Below the pieces are notes generated by a model. It did no database searches and was not told the origin of the DNA. It saw nothing but the letters and a program-made list of their open reading frames with translations. The position numbers were made by a program, and so were the translations under genes. A stretch of DNA of 64,000 bases. It comes from Candidatus Synechococcus calcipolaris G9. Its GTDB lineage: Bacteria > Cyanobacteriota > Cyanobacteriia > Thermosynechococcales > Thermosynechococcaceae. Position 1 is the first letter of the stretch. The number at the start of each line of letters is the position of its first letter. The stretch is from NCBI RefSeq assembly GCF_029582805.1, contig NZ_JAKKUT010000005.1, forward strand, positions 1 through 64,000, given 5' to 3'. Below are positions 37,621 to 46,679 of this stretch, in pieces.

Positions 37621-38439
37621 TCAGGTTTCCGAGGAGCTAGATTGACCTGGGGTAGGTGCTAAAAAGCCGATCATTGTCCCTAAAGTAAATCCAGCAATAT
37701 TGCGAACTAGGGGGAGCCACTCGGCGGTGCGAATGACCACAGGGCCAATACCAAAGGCGAAGAATAGCATTCCCCAAAGGGGCGAAAAAAGCAAGGCCCA
37801 CTTCCAGGATATCCATTGATCACTACGGCGGGGCCGGGCAGCAAAGCCAAAAATTAAACCACCAAAGATGGATGTCACCAAGGTTAAGACCCATTGCTCC
37901 TTCGGCAAACCGGGAACCGCTCGACATCCAGATCGCTCCAGACAGGTTTCGATCGCCGCTAATGATTGTAAAATTGCCTGATCTTCGCCATTGTCACGGA
38001 CAAAATACTGATTGCCAAAGCGGGTCTGTAGCTCTACCCAAAAGGTGCGTTGCAGCACCCGATAGACCGCATCCCCCACGTTGAAATTTAGGATATTGCC
38101 TCCACGGGAATCGGCTACCAAAAGAACACTGCGATCATCCAGTTGCCAAAAGTCCTTGACCGCTAAACCAGGGGTGCGATCGTACTGGGTTAAGACCCGT
38201 AATTTCCAGCCCGTCTTCGCCTCAAAGGTGGTTAGTTCGGTTTCGAGGCGATCCTGTTGAATGGGGGTGAGAATTTTAGCCAGATCAACGATCGCCGTGG
38301 GTTGAGTTGGCAATAATTCCGGGTTATCAAAGGCGTGGGCAGAGGCAGGGGCGATCGCCATTATCGAGAAAATACAAACCCCAAGACAGAGTATTAATCC
38401 CAGGGATTTAAAATATTTCTGAGAAATTTTTTTAAGCAT
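37621..38439 (-). CDS. TPM-domain membrane protein, probably thylakoid/lumenal
   Basis: A signal or anchor sequence (residues ~12-35, ending ASAHA) is followed by a TPM domain: TAIVDLAKILTPIQQDRLETELTTFEAKTGWKLRVLTQYDR and RSVLLVADSRGGNILNFNVGDAVYR. Two or three hydrophobic segments follow (VTSIFGGLIFGFA, WALLFSPLWGMLFFAFGIGPVV, IAGFTLGTMIGFLAP). TPM proteins in oxygenic phototrophs include Psb32 and plant lumenal proteins linked to photosystem II repair; which member this is I cannot tell. 272 residues. Confidence 0.75.
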   Translation of the reverse strand: MLKKISQKYFKSLGLILCLGVCIFSIMAIAPASAHAFDNPELLPTQPTAIVDLAKILTPIQQDRLETELTTFEAKTGWKLRVLTQYDRTPGLAVKDFWQLDDRSVLLVADSRGGNILNFNVGDAVYRVLQRTFWVELQTRFGNQYFVRDNGEDQAILQSLAAIETCLERSGCRAVPGLPKEQWVLTLVTSIFGGLIFGFAARPRRSDQWISWKWALLFSPLWGMLFFAFGIGPVVIRTAEWLPLVRNIAGFTLGTMIGFLAPTPGQSSSSET

Positions 38440-38568
38440 TTTTCTAAAATGAGGGGAAGTTTATCAGGTTTGTTTACTTATCTTAATATATAGGCCGGAT
38501 ATATTCTCTTCCATCGGCGAACTGCCGACAAATTTGCTACAGTCTGCTACAAATCTACAAAAACAAAT

Positions 38569-39219
38569 CTACAAATATTGACGTACCTCCGCCGGGGTAC
38601 CTTGGGCAACAATTTGTCCCTGATGCATAAGAATCGCACCATCGGCCTGATCCAGTTCTTCAAGGCGGTGAGTGACCCAAAGGGCCGTCATCCGTTCCTG
38701 ATTCACCAGTTGGCGCACATAGGTCAAAAGCTCCTGCTGGCTATCGGGATCCAACAGGGCCGTAGGTTCATCTAAAAGTAAAACTTTGCACTGGCGGGCG
38801 ATCGCCCCAGCAATGGCCACCCGTTGTTTTTGGCCGCCACTCAAGGCATAGATCGGTCGTCGTTCCAGACCTTGCAGATTCACGGCAGTTAGGGCCATGC
38901 CCACCCGTTGGCGTAACTCAGGATAGGATAACTTCTCCGTAGCTAAACCAAAGGCAATATCCGACCCCACACTGGGCATCACCAACTGATGATCGGGGTT
39001 TTGGAAGACAAAGCCAATGGGCTGGGCCACCTCAATCGTGCCTGATTCTGGTTCCAGCAACCCGGAGAGGAGCCGCACTAGGGTTGATTTGCCACTGCCA
39101 TTGGCCCCTAAGAGCATCCATAGCTGCCCCTGGGGAATGGAGAGCGATAGATCCCGCAATAGAGACTGCTGGGGAGACCAGCCAAAGGTGAGATGATTCA
39201 ACGCAATGGCGGCCGGCAT
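38569..39219 (-). CDS. ABC transporter ATPase, CbiO/EcfA-like
   Basis: A single-domain 216-residue ATPase with Walker A GANGSGKST, Q-loop FVFQNPDHQ, signature LSGGQKQRVAIA and Walker B VLLLDEPTALLD, plus the H-loop TH in WVTHRLEEL. The FQNPDHQ sequence is characteristic of the cobalt/energy-coupling-factor (CbiO/EcfA) group, so vitamin or metal uptake is likely. No membrane partner is adjacent. Confidence 0.85.
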   Translation of the reverse strand: MPAAIALNHLTFGWSPQQSLLRDLSLSIPQGQLWMLLGANGSGKSTLVRLLSGLLEPESGTIEVAQPIGFVFQNPDHQLVMPSVGSDIAFGLATEKLSYPELRQRVGMALTAVNLQGLERRPIYALSGGQKQRVAIAGAIARQCKVLLLDEPTALLDPDSQQELLTYVRQLVNQERMTALWVTHRLEELDQADGAILMHQGQIVAQGTPAEVRQYL

Positions 39220-39244
39220 TCAAGGTTTTCCTACTAAATTCGTT

Positions 39245-39526
39245 CTAGCTACTGGTCTGTTGAACCAATTGGGCAAAAAATCCGCCCCGACTTGTCACCG
39301 TATCACCCGCATCCTTATCGGTGAGTTGCACCGCAATGATTTCTTTCGTCGAGATTGCAACCTTTTTATCGGTTTGGCGATCGCAGGTTAATTCCATGAC
39401 CTGGGGAGAACCCGCTTTCATGGCATCCATAAGTTGTTGGTACAAGGCTTGGGCCGCCTCCGCCTCTTTTCGATCAACCCCCAAGGGTAGAGGCACATTT
39501 TTTAAGACAATATCAATGGTAAACAT
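39245..39526 (-). CDS. UPF0367 family protein
   Basis: A 93-residue cyanobacterial protein starting MFTIDIVLKNVPLPL, with RKEAEAAQALYQQLMDAM, MELTCDRQTDKKVAI and EIIAVQLTDK. It matches my memory of the small cyanobacterial UPF0367 family of unknown function. ATG 39526 is chosen over an upstream non-ATG start because the preceding residues overlap the end of the Nif11-domain gene. The start is four bases after that gene's stop, so the two are coupled. Confidence 0.75.
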   Translation of the reverse strand: MFTIDIVLKNVPLPLGVDRKEAEAAQALYQQLMDAMKAGSPQVMELTCDRQTDKKVAISTKEIIAVQLTDKDAGDTVTSRGGFFAQLVQQTSS

Positions 39527-39530
39527 AACC

Positions 39531-39818
39531 TTAGGATTTAGAAATATCTCCACTAAAGGGTTGGGCCCCCACGGACGGAAAATGATCGGAACTGGGACTA
39601 AACAATTCTAAAATTCCTTGGGCAAGGAAAGCAAATCCACTGGGCTTGGCCTTGATTTCGGCGATCGCTGTAGTTACATGATCTTCGTCAAACTCGTGGC
39701 CATGTTCTTTCCCTAAATTCACAAGATCCCCAGGGGAACTCACGTTTTTTAGCTGGTCTTGCAACGGCTCTTTTTCGGAAGCCAGCCGCAAAAAGCCAAT
39801 AAAGTTTTCCTTAGACAT
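39531..39818 (-). CDS. Nif11-domain small protein
   Basis: The N-terminal ~60 residues (MSKENFIGFLRLASEKEPLQDQL, SSPGDLVNLGKEHGHEFDEDHVTTAI) resemble the Nif11 domain, found in nitrogen-fixation-linked proteins and in leader peptides of ribosomal natural products. There is no Gly-Gly leader cleavage site followed by a Cys/Ser/Thr-rich core, so a natural-product precursor is unlikely. 95 residues; function unknown; followed within four bases by the UPF0367 gene. Confidence 0.65.
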   Translation of the reverse strand: MSKENFIGFLRLASEKEPLQDQLKNVSSPGDLVNLGKEHGHEFDEDHVTTAIAEIKAKPSGFAFLAQGILELFSPSSDHFPSVGAQPFSGDISKS

Positions 39819-40047
39819 AAATTAATGCCCCATGACTGAAACCAACTGCAAAACCACCCTTAGACCAATGGCTAAAAATCGACCGGAGTCTAGAGGTACT
39901 CCCGTACTGAGTGGTTCACACTGATAAAGGTTATGCGTATACTGAAAATCCTATCACAACAAAGGTATAGGGCAGATGGAACTAATGGGGGAATTGCCAC
40001 GTCATGGAAGAGTGACACTATTGAGTAATCATGGAATGGTATAAACG

Positions 40048-40272
40048 ATGACCATGAACAGAACTCTACAACAGTTAAGGATGACTTACATGACACACCT
40101 TGCCCTCCCTATTTTGGCCGGACTTGTTGCCCTAGGTACCATGGCATTTTGGTTCATTGCCCAGCCAAGGATAACCACAACCCTGGACGACCAAAACCCG
40201 AACCCCACAGAAACACTGATTGCCGATGCCCCACCCCCAGAAAACGAAGGTACTCCGCCCTTCCGCAGCTAA
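40048..40272 (+). CDS. small single-pass membrane protein
   Basis: A 74-residue product with one clear transmembrane helix (LALPILAGLVALGTMAFWFIA, residues 18-38) and a hydrophilic Pro/Asn/Thr-rich tail. I do not recognise the family. ATG at 40048, with a second ATG two codons on. It stands alone between the Nif11 gene (opposite strand) and the next small gene. Confidence 0.55.
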   Translation: MTMNRTLQQLRMTYMTHLALPILAGLVALGTMAFWFIAQPRITTTLDDQNPNPTETLIADAPPPENEGTPPFRS

Positions 40273-40481
40273 GGATGGAGACAACATCTCAGCAGGCAAT
40301 TTATATGTGTGGCTGAGTATTGAGTTTTATTGAGAAGATTCAGGGTTTTGTTACATCTATTGTGCCAGAGCAAAAAATAAACCTGCCACCCAGTAAACTA
40401 AAGAGAGAAAGTAACTGATTAGGGTTTTCAGCCCTAGTCCCTACCTTTGGCCTCAATTTTTGAACGTATTCGGGAGGGGAT

Positions 40482-40697
40482 ATGCCAACCCTACATGCAA
40501 CCATTCATAGGGATGTCGATCATCTGACGGCAACCGATGTGGCGGCCTTGGCTGAACGGCTCGATGAAGACGATTATGATACCCCCTTTGCCGCCCTCGA
40601 TGATTGGCATTTATTGCGATCGCTGGCGTTTCAACGTCCAGAATTAGCCGCACCCTACCTCCATCTCCTTGACTTGGAAGCCTTTGACGAAGCCTAG
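40482..40697 (+). CDS. small cyanobacterial protein, DUF2555-like
   Basis: A 71-residue acidic protein: VDHLTATDVAALAERLDEDDYDTPF, LDDWHLLRSLAFQRPEL and a C-terminal HLLDLEAFDEA. This resembles the cyanobacterial DUF2555 family; function unknown. GGGAGGGG just ahead of ATG 40482 is a good ribosome site. The next gene, coaBC, begins near or within its 3' end. Confidence 0.7.
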   Translation: MPTLHATIHRDVDHLTATDVAALAERLDEDDYDTPFAALDDWHLLRSLAFQRPELAAPYLHLLDLEAFDEA

Positions 40698-41919
40698 GGA
40701 CATACCCATTGCTTCATCGTTGCCCCAATCCACTATTCTCATGGGAATTGGCGGGGGTATTGCCGCCTATAAGGTGTGTCAGGTCATCTCTAGTCTGGCC
40801 AAGGAGGGGCATCAGGTTCAGAGTATTTTAACCAAGACCGCCCAGGCCTTTATCACCCCTTTAACGATTTCCACCCTCTGTCGTCGGCCCGTTCTCACCG
40901 ATGAGGACTTCTGGCAACCCCAAGCAGCCCGGCCCCTCCATATTCAGTTAGGGGAAGAGGCCCAAATCATCGTGATTGCCCCCCTCACGGCCCATACCCT
41001 TGGCAAACTCGTCCAGGGCCTAGCGGACGACCTGCTCACCAGTACGGTTCTAGCCTCCACCTGTCCAATTTTAGTGGCTCCGGCCATGAATACGGTCATG
41101 TGGCAGCAGGCAATTATCCAGGAAAACTGGCAGAAGCTCCAGAAAAATTCGCGGTACTCTGCCTTAAATCCAGAATCAGGCCGCCTCGCCTGCGATACGG
41201 TGGGGGTGGGCCGGATGGCAGAGCCGGAGGACATTCTAGCTTATATTGACTCTCTCCTTTACACCAAGGGACAGCGGGATTTATCATGCCACCGAATCCT
41301 GATTACGGCGGGGGGAACACGGGAATATTTGGATCCAGCACGGTTTATCGGTAATCCAGCCAGTGGCAAAATGGGGATTGCCTTAGCTCAAGCTGCCCAC
41401 CATCGAGGGGCCGAAGTGCGACTCATCCATGGGCCGTTGCAGATTCCTTTGCCCAGTGGAATTGAGGCGATCGCTGTGACATCGGGGCAAGAGATGTATG
41501 ATGCGGTTCTAGACCATTGGCCAGAGAGTGACGTACTAGTGATGGCGGCGGCGGTGGGGGATGTGCAGCCGGAAAACTATTCATCCACAAAAGTGCCGAA
41601 ACAAATGTTACCCCAATCTTTGCCGTTGAAAGCCGTACCGGATATTTTGCAGAGGGTGAGTCAATGCCGGCAATGGGATCAAAAAATTATTGGTTTTGCG
41701 GCGCAAACGGGGAATATTATCACAGCGGCCAAGGAAAAACTCATCCAAAAAAATCTTGATATGATTGTGGCCAACCCCATTGATCAACCGGGAATTGGCT
41801 TTGGTGCGAGGGATAATGAAGCGGTGTTGATGGATCAGTCGGGCCGCTGTCAGGAGGTGAGCCGTTGTTCTAAGTTGCATTTAGCCCATCAGATTTTTGA
41901 TTTTTTCCGTGCTACCTGA
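40669..41919 (+). CDS. coaBC: bifunctional phosphopantothenoylcysteine decarboxylase / phosphopantothenate-cysteine ligase
   Basis: CoaBC makes 4'-phosphopantetheine for coenzyme A. The N-terminal flavoprotein half has MGIGGGIAAYK, the catalytic LHIQLGEEAQ (His), PAMNTVMW and CDTVGVGRMAEP; the C-terminal half has ITAGGTREYLDPARFIGNPASGKMG, VMAAAVGDVQPE, the Lys of KVPK and IVANPID. The exact start is uncertain: TTG 40669 overlaps the upstream gene, TTG 40720 is 17 codons inside, and only then does the conserved domain begin. Neither has an obvious ribosome site. Confidence 0.92.
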   Translation: MTWKPLTKPRDIPIASSLPQSTILMGIGGGIAAYKVCQVISSLAKEGHQVQSILTKTAQAFITPLTISTLCRRPVLTDEDFWQPQAARPLHIQLGEEAQIIVIAPLTAHTLGKLVQGLADDLLTSTVLASTCPILVAPAMNTVMWQQAIIQENWQKLQKNSRYSALNPESGRLACDTVGVGRMAEPEDILAYIDSLLYTKGQRDLSCHRILITAGGTREYLDPARFIGNPASGKMGIALAQAAHHRGAEVRLIHGPLQIPLPSGIEAIAVTSGQEMYDAVLDHWPESDVLVMAAAVGDVQPENYSSTKVPKQMLPQSLPLKAVPDILQRVSQCRQWDQKIIGFAAQTGNIITAAKEKLIQKNLDMIVANPIDQPGIGFGARDNEAVLMDQSGRCQEVSRCSKLHLAHQIFDFFRAT

Positions 41920-41972
41920 CGGTCTTACTTCCAGAACCGGGCAAATCATCCAAGCCCAAACTCCTAGAAATC

Positions 41973-42266
41973 ATGACAAAACAACAAATAGTAGAATTCC
42001 TCACCGAGCAGTTCACCGAAATCCGAGATTGCTTTGGTGTTCAACGGCTCGCCTTATTTGGCTCAACCGTCCGCGACGAAGCTCAACCCGGTAGCGACAT
42101 AGACATCTTAGTAGAATTTGAAGGTAAGGCCGACTCCAGCCGTTATTTTGGTCTACTCTTCTACTTAGAAGACAAACTAGGTTGCCCACTCGATCTAGTG
42201 ACCGACAAAGCTCTGCGCCCTGAACTTCGCCCCTTTATAGAAAAAGATGCTATCTATGTCCCGTGA
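41973..42266 (+). CDS. MNT-domain nucleotidyltransferase
   Basis: A 97-residue minimal nucleotidyltransferase with RLALFGSTVRDEAQPGSDIDILVEF (GS-x10-DxD) and CPLDLVTDKAL (third Asp). It looks intact and is the antitoxin partner type for HEPN proteins. The HEPN gene that follows is severely shortened, so this copy may now be an orphan. It differs substantially from the mntA at 35.2-35.6 kb. Confidence 0.85.
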   Translation: MTKQQIVEFLTEQFTEIRDCFGVQRLALFGSTVRDEAQPGSDIDILVEFEGKADSSRYFGLLFYLEDKLGCPLDLVTDKALRPELRPFIEKDAIYVP

Positions 42267-42408
42267 GTGGCGTTTTTACCTGAATGATATGATTGATTTT
42301 GCCCAACGGGTGCTGGAATACACAGACGGCTACACCCAAGCAGAATTCGAGCAAAATCGCCACACCTATATTCCACAGTTACTTGATGACCTGCGGCAGT
42401 TAAAATGA
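42256..42408 (+). pseudogene. HepT-family HEPN gene, internally deleted
   Basis: ATG 42256 overlaps the end of the MNT gene and opens MSREWRFYLNDMIDFAQRVLEY, a typical HepT N-terminus. After FEQNRHTY the sequence passes straight to IPQLLDDLRQLK and a stop at 42408, which resembles the HepT C-terminus. The middle, including the R-x4-H-x-Y active site, is missing. The product would be 50 residues and toxin-inactive. Confidence 0.75.
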
Positions 42409-42500
42409 CCTAATCCCAAAGTAATATCATCCTCCTCCAGACACCGACCCTAGCGGGTGCGATACTGTGCCTTTATACCTCATATCCATGATTCCCGCCC

Positions 42501-44186
42501 GTGCCTGCGATTCAACCTTTACCCGAAACTGTACAACGAGCGATCGCCGCTGGAGAAGTGATTAGCTCCCTGGGAGCAGCGGTTCAAGAACTGGTGGAAA
42601 ATGCCCTAGATGCCCAGGCCCAACGCATTCAACTCAATATCTGTCCCCAAACCTGGTCTGTGGAAATCACCGATAATGGCTGCGGGATGGCGAAGCAGGA
42701 TTTGCAGCGGGCGGCCTTGCCCTACACCACCAGCAAAATTCATGGGGCTGAGGATCTATACGCAGTAACTACCCTGGGTTTTCGCGGTGAAGCTCTCCAT
42801 AGTCTGGCCCAAGTTGGCCAATTGGTGATTTGCAGTCGTACACAGGCCTCTGAGAATGGTTGGCGAGGGGTCTATAATTCCCAGGGGGAGGTGGTGGAGT
42901 TGATCCCCCAGGCCATGGCCGTGGGAACCCATGTCACGGTTCATCATCTTTTTCGGGACTGGCCCCATCGTCGTCAAAAGGATGTCAAGGGATTACACAC
43001 CCTGATCCAAACCCTAACCCTCTTTCATCCCCAAGTTACCTGGCAAATTCAACGGTGTGGCCGGCCGTGGCTGAATCTGCCCCCTAGTCACCACCTGGGC
43101 GATCGCCTACTGCAACTGTTACCCCGTCTCTATCCTGAAGATATTGCTCATGGCTGCTACGGGGGGTTAGACCTGGTGGTTGGTTTGCCCGATCGCTACC
43201 ATCGCCATCGCCCTGATTGGCTATTTGTGGGTATCAATGGTCGCCCGATTCGCCTACTGGGAGAAGCTTCCGAAGATTTTCAGCACACGTTTATCCAAGC
43301 CTTTGCCCAAACTTTACCCCGCCATCGCTATCCCCTAGGGGTGGCCCATTTCCGCTTGCCACCGGAACAGTTGGATTGGCACTGTCACCCCAATAAACGG
43401 GAGGTGTATGTGGAATCCCCCGGGCAATTAAAAGAGAACTTGACCCAGGCAATTCGGGCCCTCTTGCAGGAAGAGCCTGGCTCCCTCCGTCCTTGGAATT
43501 CCCATGAATCCCAGTTAACTTCTACCTCCGGCAGTCAGGCTTCCCAGGCATACCAACTCTTAAAAGTTGCTGAATCCGGCGATCGCTACCGTACCATTGC
43601 CGATTCCACCGATGCCCGTTCCCCCTCGGGCCGTCCCCGCCCGGAAACTCCAGTGAAGGCTCTAGCCCAAGTCCATCAAACCTATATTTTGGCGGAACAT
43701 CCCCAGGGATTATGGCTGGTGGAGCAGCATATTGCCCATGAGCGGGTTCTCTATGAAGAAATTGAGGCGGATTGGCAAACCGTCCCCCTAGACCCGCCGA
43801 TCATGCTGGAGCAGTTGACCACCTCCCAACTGGCTCAACTTCAGGCCTTGGATTTAGTCGTGGAACCCTTTGGTTCTCAGGTTTGGGTGGTTCGCAGTGC
43901 CCCGGCTCTTTTAGCTCAACGGGATGATGTGGCGGCAGCGTTGCTGGAATTAAGTCTGGCGGGAAACCTGACGGCGGCAAAGGTGGCGATCGCCTGTCGC
44001 AGTGCCATTCGCAATGGAACACCCCTCACCATCCAGGAGATGCAACGGCTATTGGATCAATGGCGATCCACCCAACATCCCCGCACCTGTCCCCACGGCC
44101 GGCCCATTTGTCTACGCCTAGAAGAATCCTCCCTGTCCCGATTTTTCCGACGGCATTGGGTGATTGGCAAAAGCCATGGGATTTAA
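42501..44186 (+). CDS. mutL: DNA mismatch repair protein MutL
   Basis: MutL couples mismatch recognition by MutS to strand removal. The 561-residue protein has the GHKL ATPase motifs ELVENALDA, DNGCGM and TLGFRGEAL, a linker near 330-390, and a C-terminal dimerisation/endonuclease domain. The endonuclease signature normally written DQHA-x2-E-x4-E reads EQHIAHERVLYEE here, so the first Asp is Glu. ACRSAIRNG and CPHGRP, other metal-site motifs, are present. The stop codon overlaps the dnaG stop on the other strand. Confidence 0.93.
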   Translation: MPAIQPLPETVQRAIAAGEVISSLGAAVQELVENALDAQAQRIQLNICPQTWSVEITDNGCGMAKQDLQRAALPYTTSKIHGAEDLYAVTTLGFRGEALHSLAQVGQLVICSRTQASENGWRGVYNSQGEVVELIPQAMAVGTHVTVHHLFRDWPHRRQKDVKGLHTLIQTLTLFHPQVTWQIQRCGRPWLNLPPSHHLGDRLLQLLPRLYPEDIAHGCYGGLDLVVGLPDRYHRHRPDWLFVGINGRPIRLLGEASEDFQHTFIQAFAQTLPRHRYPLGVAHFRLPPEQLDWHCHPNKREVYVESPGQLKENLTQAIRALLQEEPGSLRPWNSHESQLTSTSGSQASQAYQLLKVAESGDRYRTIADSTDARSPSGRPRPETPVKALAQVHQTYILAEHPQGLWLVEQHIAHERVLYEEIEADWQTVPLDPPIMLEQLTTSQLAQLQALDLVVEPFGSQVWVVRSAPALLAQRDDVAAALLELSLAGNLTAAKVAIACRSAIRNGTPLTIQEMQRLLDQWRSTQHPRTCPHGRPICLRLEESSLSRFFRRHWVIGKSHGI

Positions 44187-46237
44187 GGTTCTCCTTGGGA
44201 GAGGGTCTGAAGATTGGGACAGCGTTGGTGATCCAGTTGGTGGAGATATTGGCGATGTTGATAATAGTCTTGGCGCAGTTGCTCCAGGGTATGTAGGCGA
44301 TCGCTATTTACCCCCGGAAAATCCATCATCCCATCGGATTCATTGGCAATTAAATACTCTAAATACTGACGGAGAGCTTCCCCGGCCAAGGATTCCTGGA
44401 GCAGTAATTCTATGGTTTCTTGCCATGCCTGGAGAAAATAGCGACACCGTTTCTCTACGGCAATTCGCTCAAGGGCTGCCGCCGCCGCTTGAATGGTTAA
44501 ACTGGGGCGTTGAATATCTAGACTGGTTTTTTCATCCAATTGAAGTAAGGGATAAACCTGCTCCATTTCCTCGCCAAACTCGGTACAGAGATCCTGCAAG
44601 GGGGGAATTAAATCTAACTCGGTATTGTTGGGAAACCACTCGGCACAGTAGGGATCATCGGGGGCAGGTAAACCTGCATAGGCCTCCTCTTCGATCGCGA
44701 GAATCTGCCGCCAGAGAAAGCGATGGTGGGAAAAACTAAACTCAATATCCCGTTGTTGCAATGTGGAGCGAATCAGCGGCCGTTGTTGGGGGCAGTGGAG
44801 ATAGACTTGGAGCAGTTGCACTTCTGCCGCTTGGCGTAGGCTATAGTCCGCCGGCCGCTGCCACTTTTGCGATCGCCCCTGCCACCGCTGGCCCCGTACC
44901 TGTTGGCGGAGAGATTCTTCTAGGCGTAAAATTAAGCGACTATCCCCCCGGCCCAAAAGCTCTGCACAGCGATGGATATAGTGACTTCGCAGGGAGGCAT
45001 TGGGTAATTTTCCCAAAAGAGCGGTGATCCCTTGAATGGCCTGCTGGAATTGATCACTTTGGTCGAGGTCTTGCCCCGCCAACACTAACTGAATTTGCCA
45101 ATCGACCCACAGGGGAGCCGTATCGACTAACGTTAGATACTCTGCCGGGGAATGGTCTAGGAGAAACTCATCGGCATCTTTACCATTGGGAATGGTTAAA
45201 ATCCGCAGTTGGACTTCGCCCCGATAGGCCAGATCCGCCACTTCGCCAATGGCCCGTTCCGCGGCCCGTTGCCCCGCCCGATCGGCATCAAAGTTAAAAA
45301 CAATTTGCTTAGACTCGCTATAACGGAGCAGTTGCTTCACCTGATCCTGACTCAGGGCAGTGCCTAAACTGGCCACGCCATGATCAATACCCGCTTGATG
45401 GAGGGCAATGACATCAAAATAGCCTTCCACGACAATGGCCCGATCCTGGCTGACAATGGCTTTGCGGGCCTTATCTAAACCGTAGAGCAGCTTCCCTTTA
45501 CTAAATAACAGCGTTTCTGGGGAGTTTAAGTACTTCGGTTCTTCGTTGGTGAGGGTGCGACTGCCAAAACCGACCACCCGCCCTTGGGGATCACAAATGG
45601 GAATCATCAGGCGATCGCGGAACCGATCATAGTAACCATCCCCCTGACGACGAGGCACAATTAAACCCGCCTGCTCCACTAAATCAGCGGCATATCCCTT
45701 TTGCCCCACCAAGTAGTCATAGATGGGTTGCCACCCCGCTGGCGCGTATCCGATTTGAAAGGTTTGGATCGTTGCTTCCTGAAGCTGACGCGTAGAGCGG
45801 GCATAGTCGTAGCAATGTTTGCCCAAGGGTTGACGCAGGGCGTGTTCATAGAAACTGGTGGCAACTGCCAAAATTTCATAGAGTTTTTCCCGGAGCGAAA
45901 GCTGGGCCTGGAATTCCTGCCGTTGGGCCGTATCTATTGTGCGTACCGGGATCTGCTGCCGCTGGGCTAGATCCAACACCACATCGGCAAAGGAGCGTTT
46001 TTGCACCTCCATTAAAAACTTGACGGCATTGCCGCCGGCCCCACAGCCAAAGCAGTAGTAAAACCCCTTGGCTGGACTCACGGTAAAACTGGGCGTTTTT
46101 TCCTCATGGAAAGGACAACAACCCACATATTCCCGCCCCCGCTTCCGCAGCACCACATGCTCTGACACGACTTCTACAATGTCAGTACTTTGACGAACCT
46201 GTTCAATGGTGTCCGGGTGTAGCCGTGGATGATCCAT
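44183..46237 (-). CDS. dnaG: DNA primase DnaG
   Basis: DnaG lays RNA primers for replication. From ATG 46237 (MDHPRLHPDTIEQV) the protein is 684 residues. It has the CHC2 zinc finger (GCCPFHEEKTPSF ... YYCFGCGAGG), the toprim catalytic pieces VVEGYFDVIALHQAG and FDADRAG, and a C-terminal helicase-binding helical domain. Longer in-frame starts to 46360 would add 41 residues with no counterpart in DnaG. It is convergent with mutL, the two stop codons sharing bases 44184-44185. Confidence 0.94.
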   Translation of the reverse strand: MDHPRLHPDTIEQVRQSTDIVEVVSEHVVLRKRGREYVGCCPFHEEKTPSFTVSPAKGFYYCFGCGAGGNAVKFLMEVQKRSFADVVLDLAQRQQIPVRTIDTAQRQEFQAQLSLREKLYEILAVATSFYEHALRQPLGKHCYDYARSTRQLQEATIQTFQIGYAPAGWQPIYDYLVGQKGYAADLVEQAGLIVPRRQGDGYYDRFRDRLMIPICDPQGRVVGFGSRTLTNEEPKYLNSPETLLFSKGKLLYGLDKARKAIVSQDRAIVVEGYFDVIALHQAGIDHGVASLGTALSQDQVKQLLRYSESKQIVFNFDADRAGQRAAERAIGEVADLAYRGEVQLRILTIPNGKDADEFLLDHSPAEYLTLVDTAPLWVDWQIQLVLAGQDLDQSDQFQQAIQGITALLGKLPNASLRSHYIHRCAELLGRGDSRLILRLEESLRQQVRGQRWQGRSQKWQRPADYSLRQAAEVQLLQVYLHCPQQRPLIRSTLQQRDIEFSFSHHRFLWRQILAIEEEAYAGLPAPDDPYCAEWFPNNTELDLIPPLQDLCTEFGEEMEQVYPLLQLDEKTSLDIQRPSLTIQAAAAALERIAVEKRCRYFLQAWQETIELLLQESLAGEALRQYLEYLIANESDGMMDFPGVNSDRLHTLEQLRQDYYQHRQYLHQLDHQRCPNLQTLSQGEP

Positions 46238-46322
46238 AATCCCTGGGTGATCTAACCTTGAAATGCTTATCTTCCAAGATATAGAGTTTAACAAATTCCC
46301 CTTTATCGAGACCCCCTCCGCC

Positions 46323-46679
46323 ATGACCAATTCCCCCTCGTCCCCGGCTGGCCCAGACACTCCCGATGAGGTGGAGCAGGCGTTTCAGGAAACCCAAACC
46401 CGGATCAGCGAACTGCGGCAGCACTACCAGCGCATTCGTCAGGCCCAGGATCACCTTGGCCAGGCCCAGGAGCGATCGCTGGCGACAGAAGTCGAACGAC
46501 TCCGCCAACAGATCCAAGAACTAGAACTGGATTTGGGCCTCACCCTACTCTTTAGCCTGGGAGATGCGGCCCGGGAGCGCTGGCAAACCATTTTGGAGCA
46601 GGAGAGTTTTTGGCAGTTTGTTCGCTTTGCCGGCCTGGGGTTTATTTTAGGCTTGGTAGTAAAATCCTGCACAGGCTAA
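46323..46679 (+). CDS. coiled-coil protein with C-terminal membrane anchor
   Basis: The ~118-residue protein from ATG 46323 has a disordered N-terminus (TNSPSSPAGPDT), a long predicted coiled coil (EVEQAFQETQTRISELRQHYQRIRQ ... LATEVERLRQQIQELE) and one hydrophobic C-terminal helix (FVRFAGLGFILGLVV). It is not a family I can name. It is divergent from dnaG. Confidence 0.65.
   Translation: MTNSPSSPAGPDTPDEVEQAFQETQTRISELRQHYQRIRQAQDHLGQAQERSLATEVERLRQQIQELELDLGLTLLFSLGDAARERWQTILEQESFWQFVRFAGLGFILGLVVKSCTG

Noticed and set aside
39531-39818. Nif11 protein as a natural-product (RiPP) precursor
   Set aside because: No Gly-Gly cleavage site, no Cys/Ser/Thr-rich core peptide and no LanM or other modifying enzyme nearby.
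44164-44739. Plus-strand 191-codon frame antisense to dnaG
   Set aside because: It is the complement of the primase C-terminal domain and does not resemble any family.
46238-46360. Extended N-terminus for DnaG
   Set aside because: The 41 extra codons overlap the upstream region of the divergent gene and have no counterpart before MDHPRLHPDTIE in the family.
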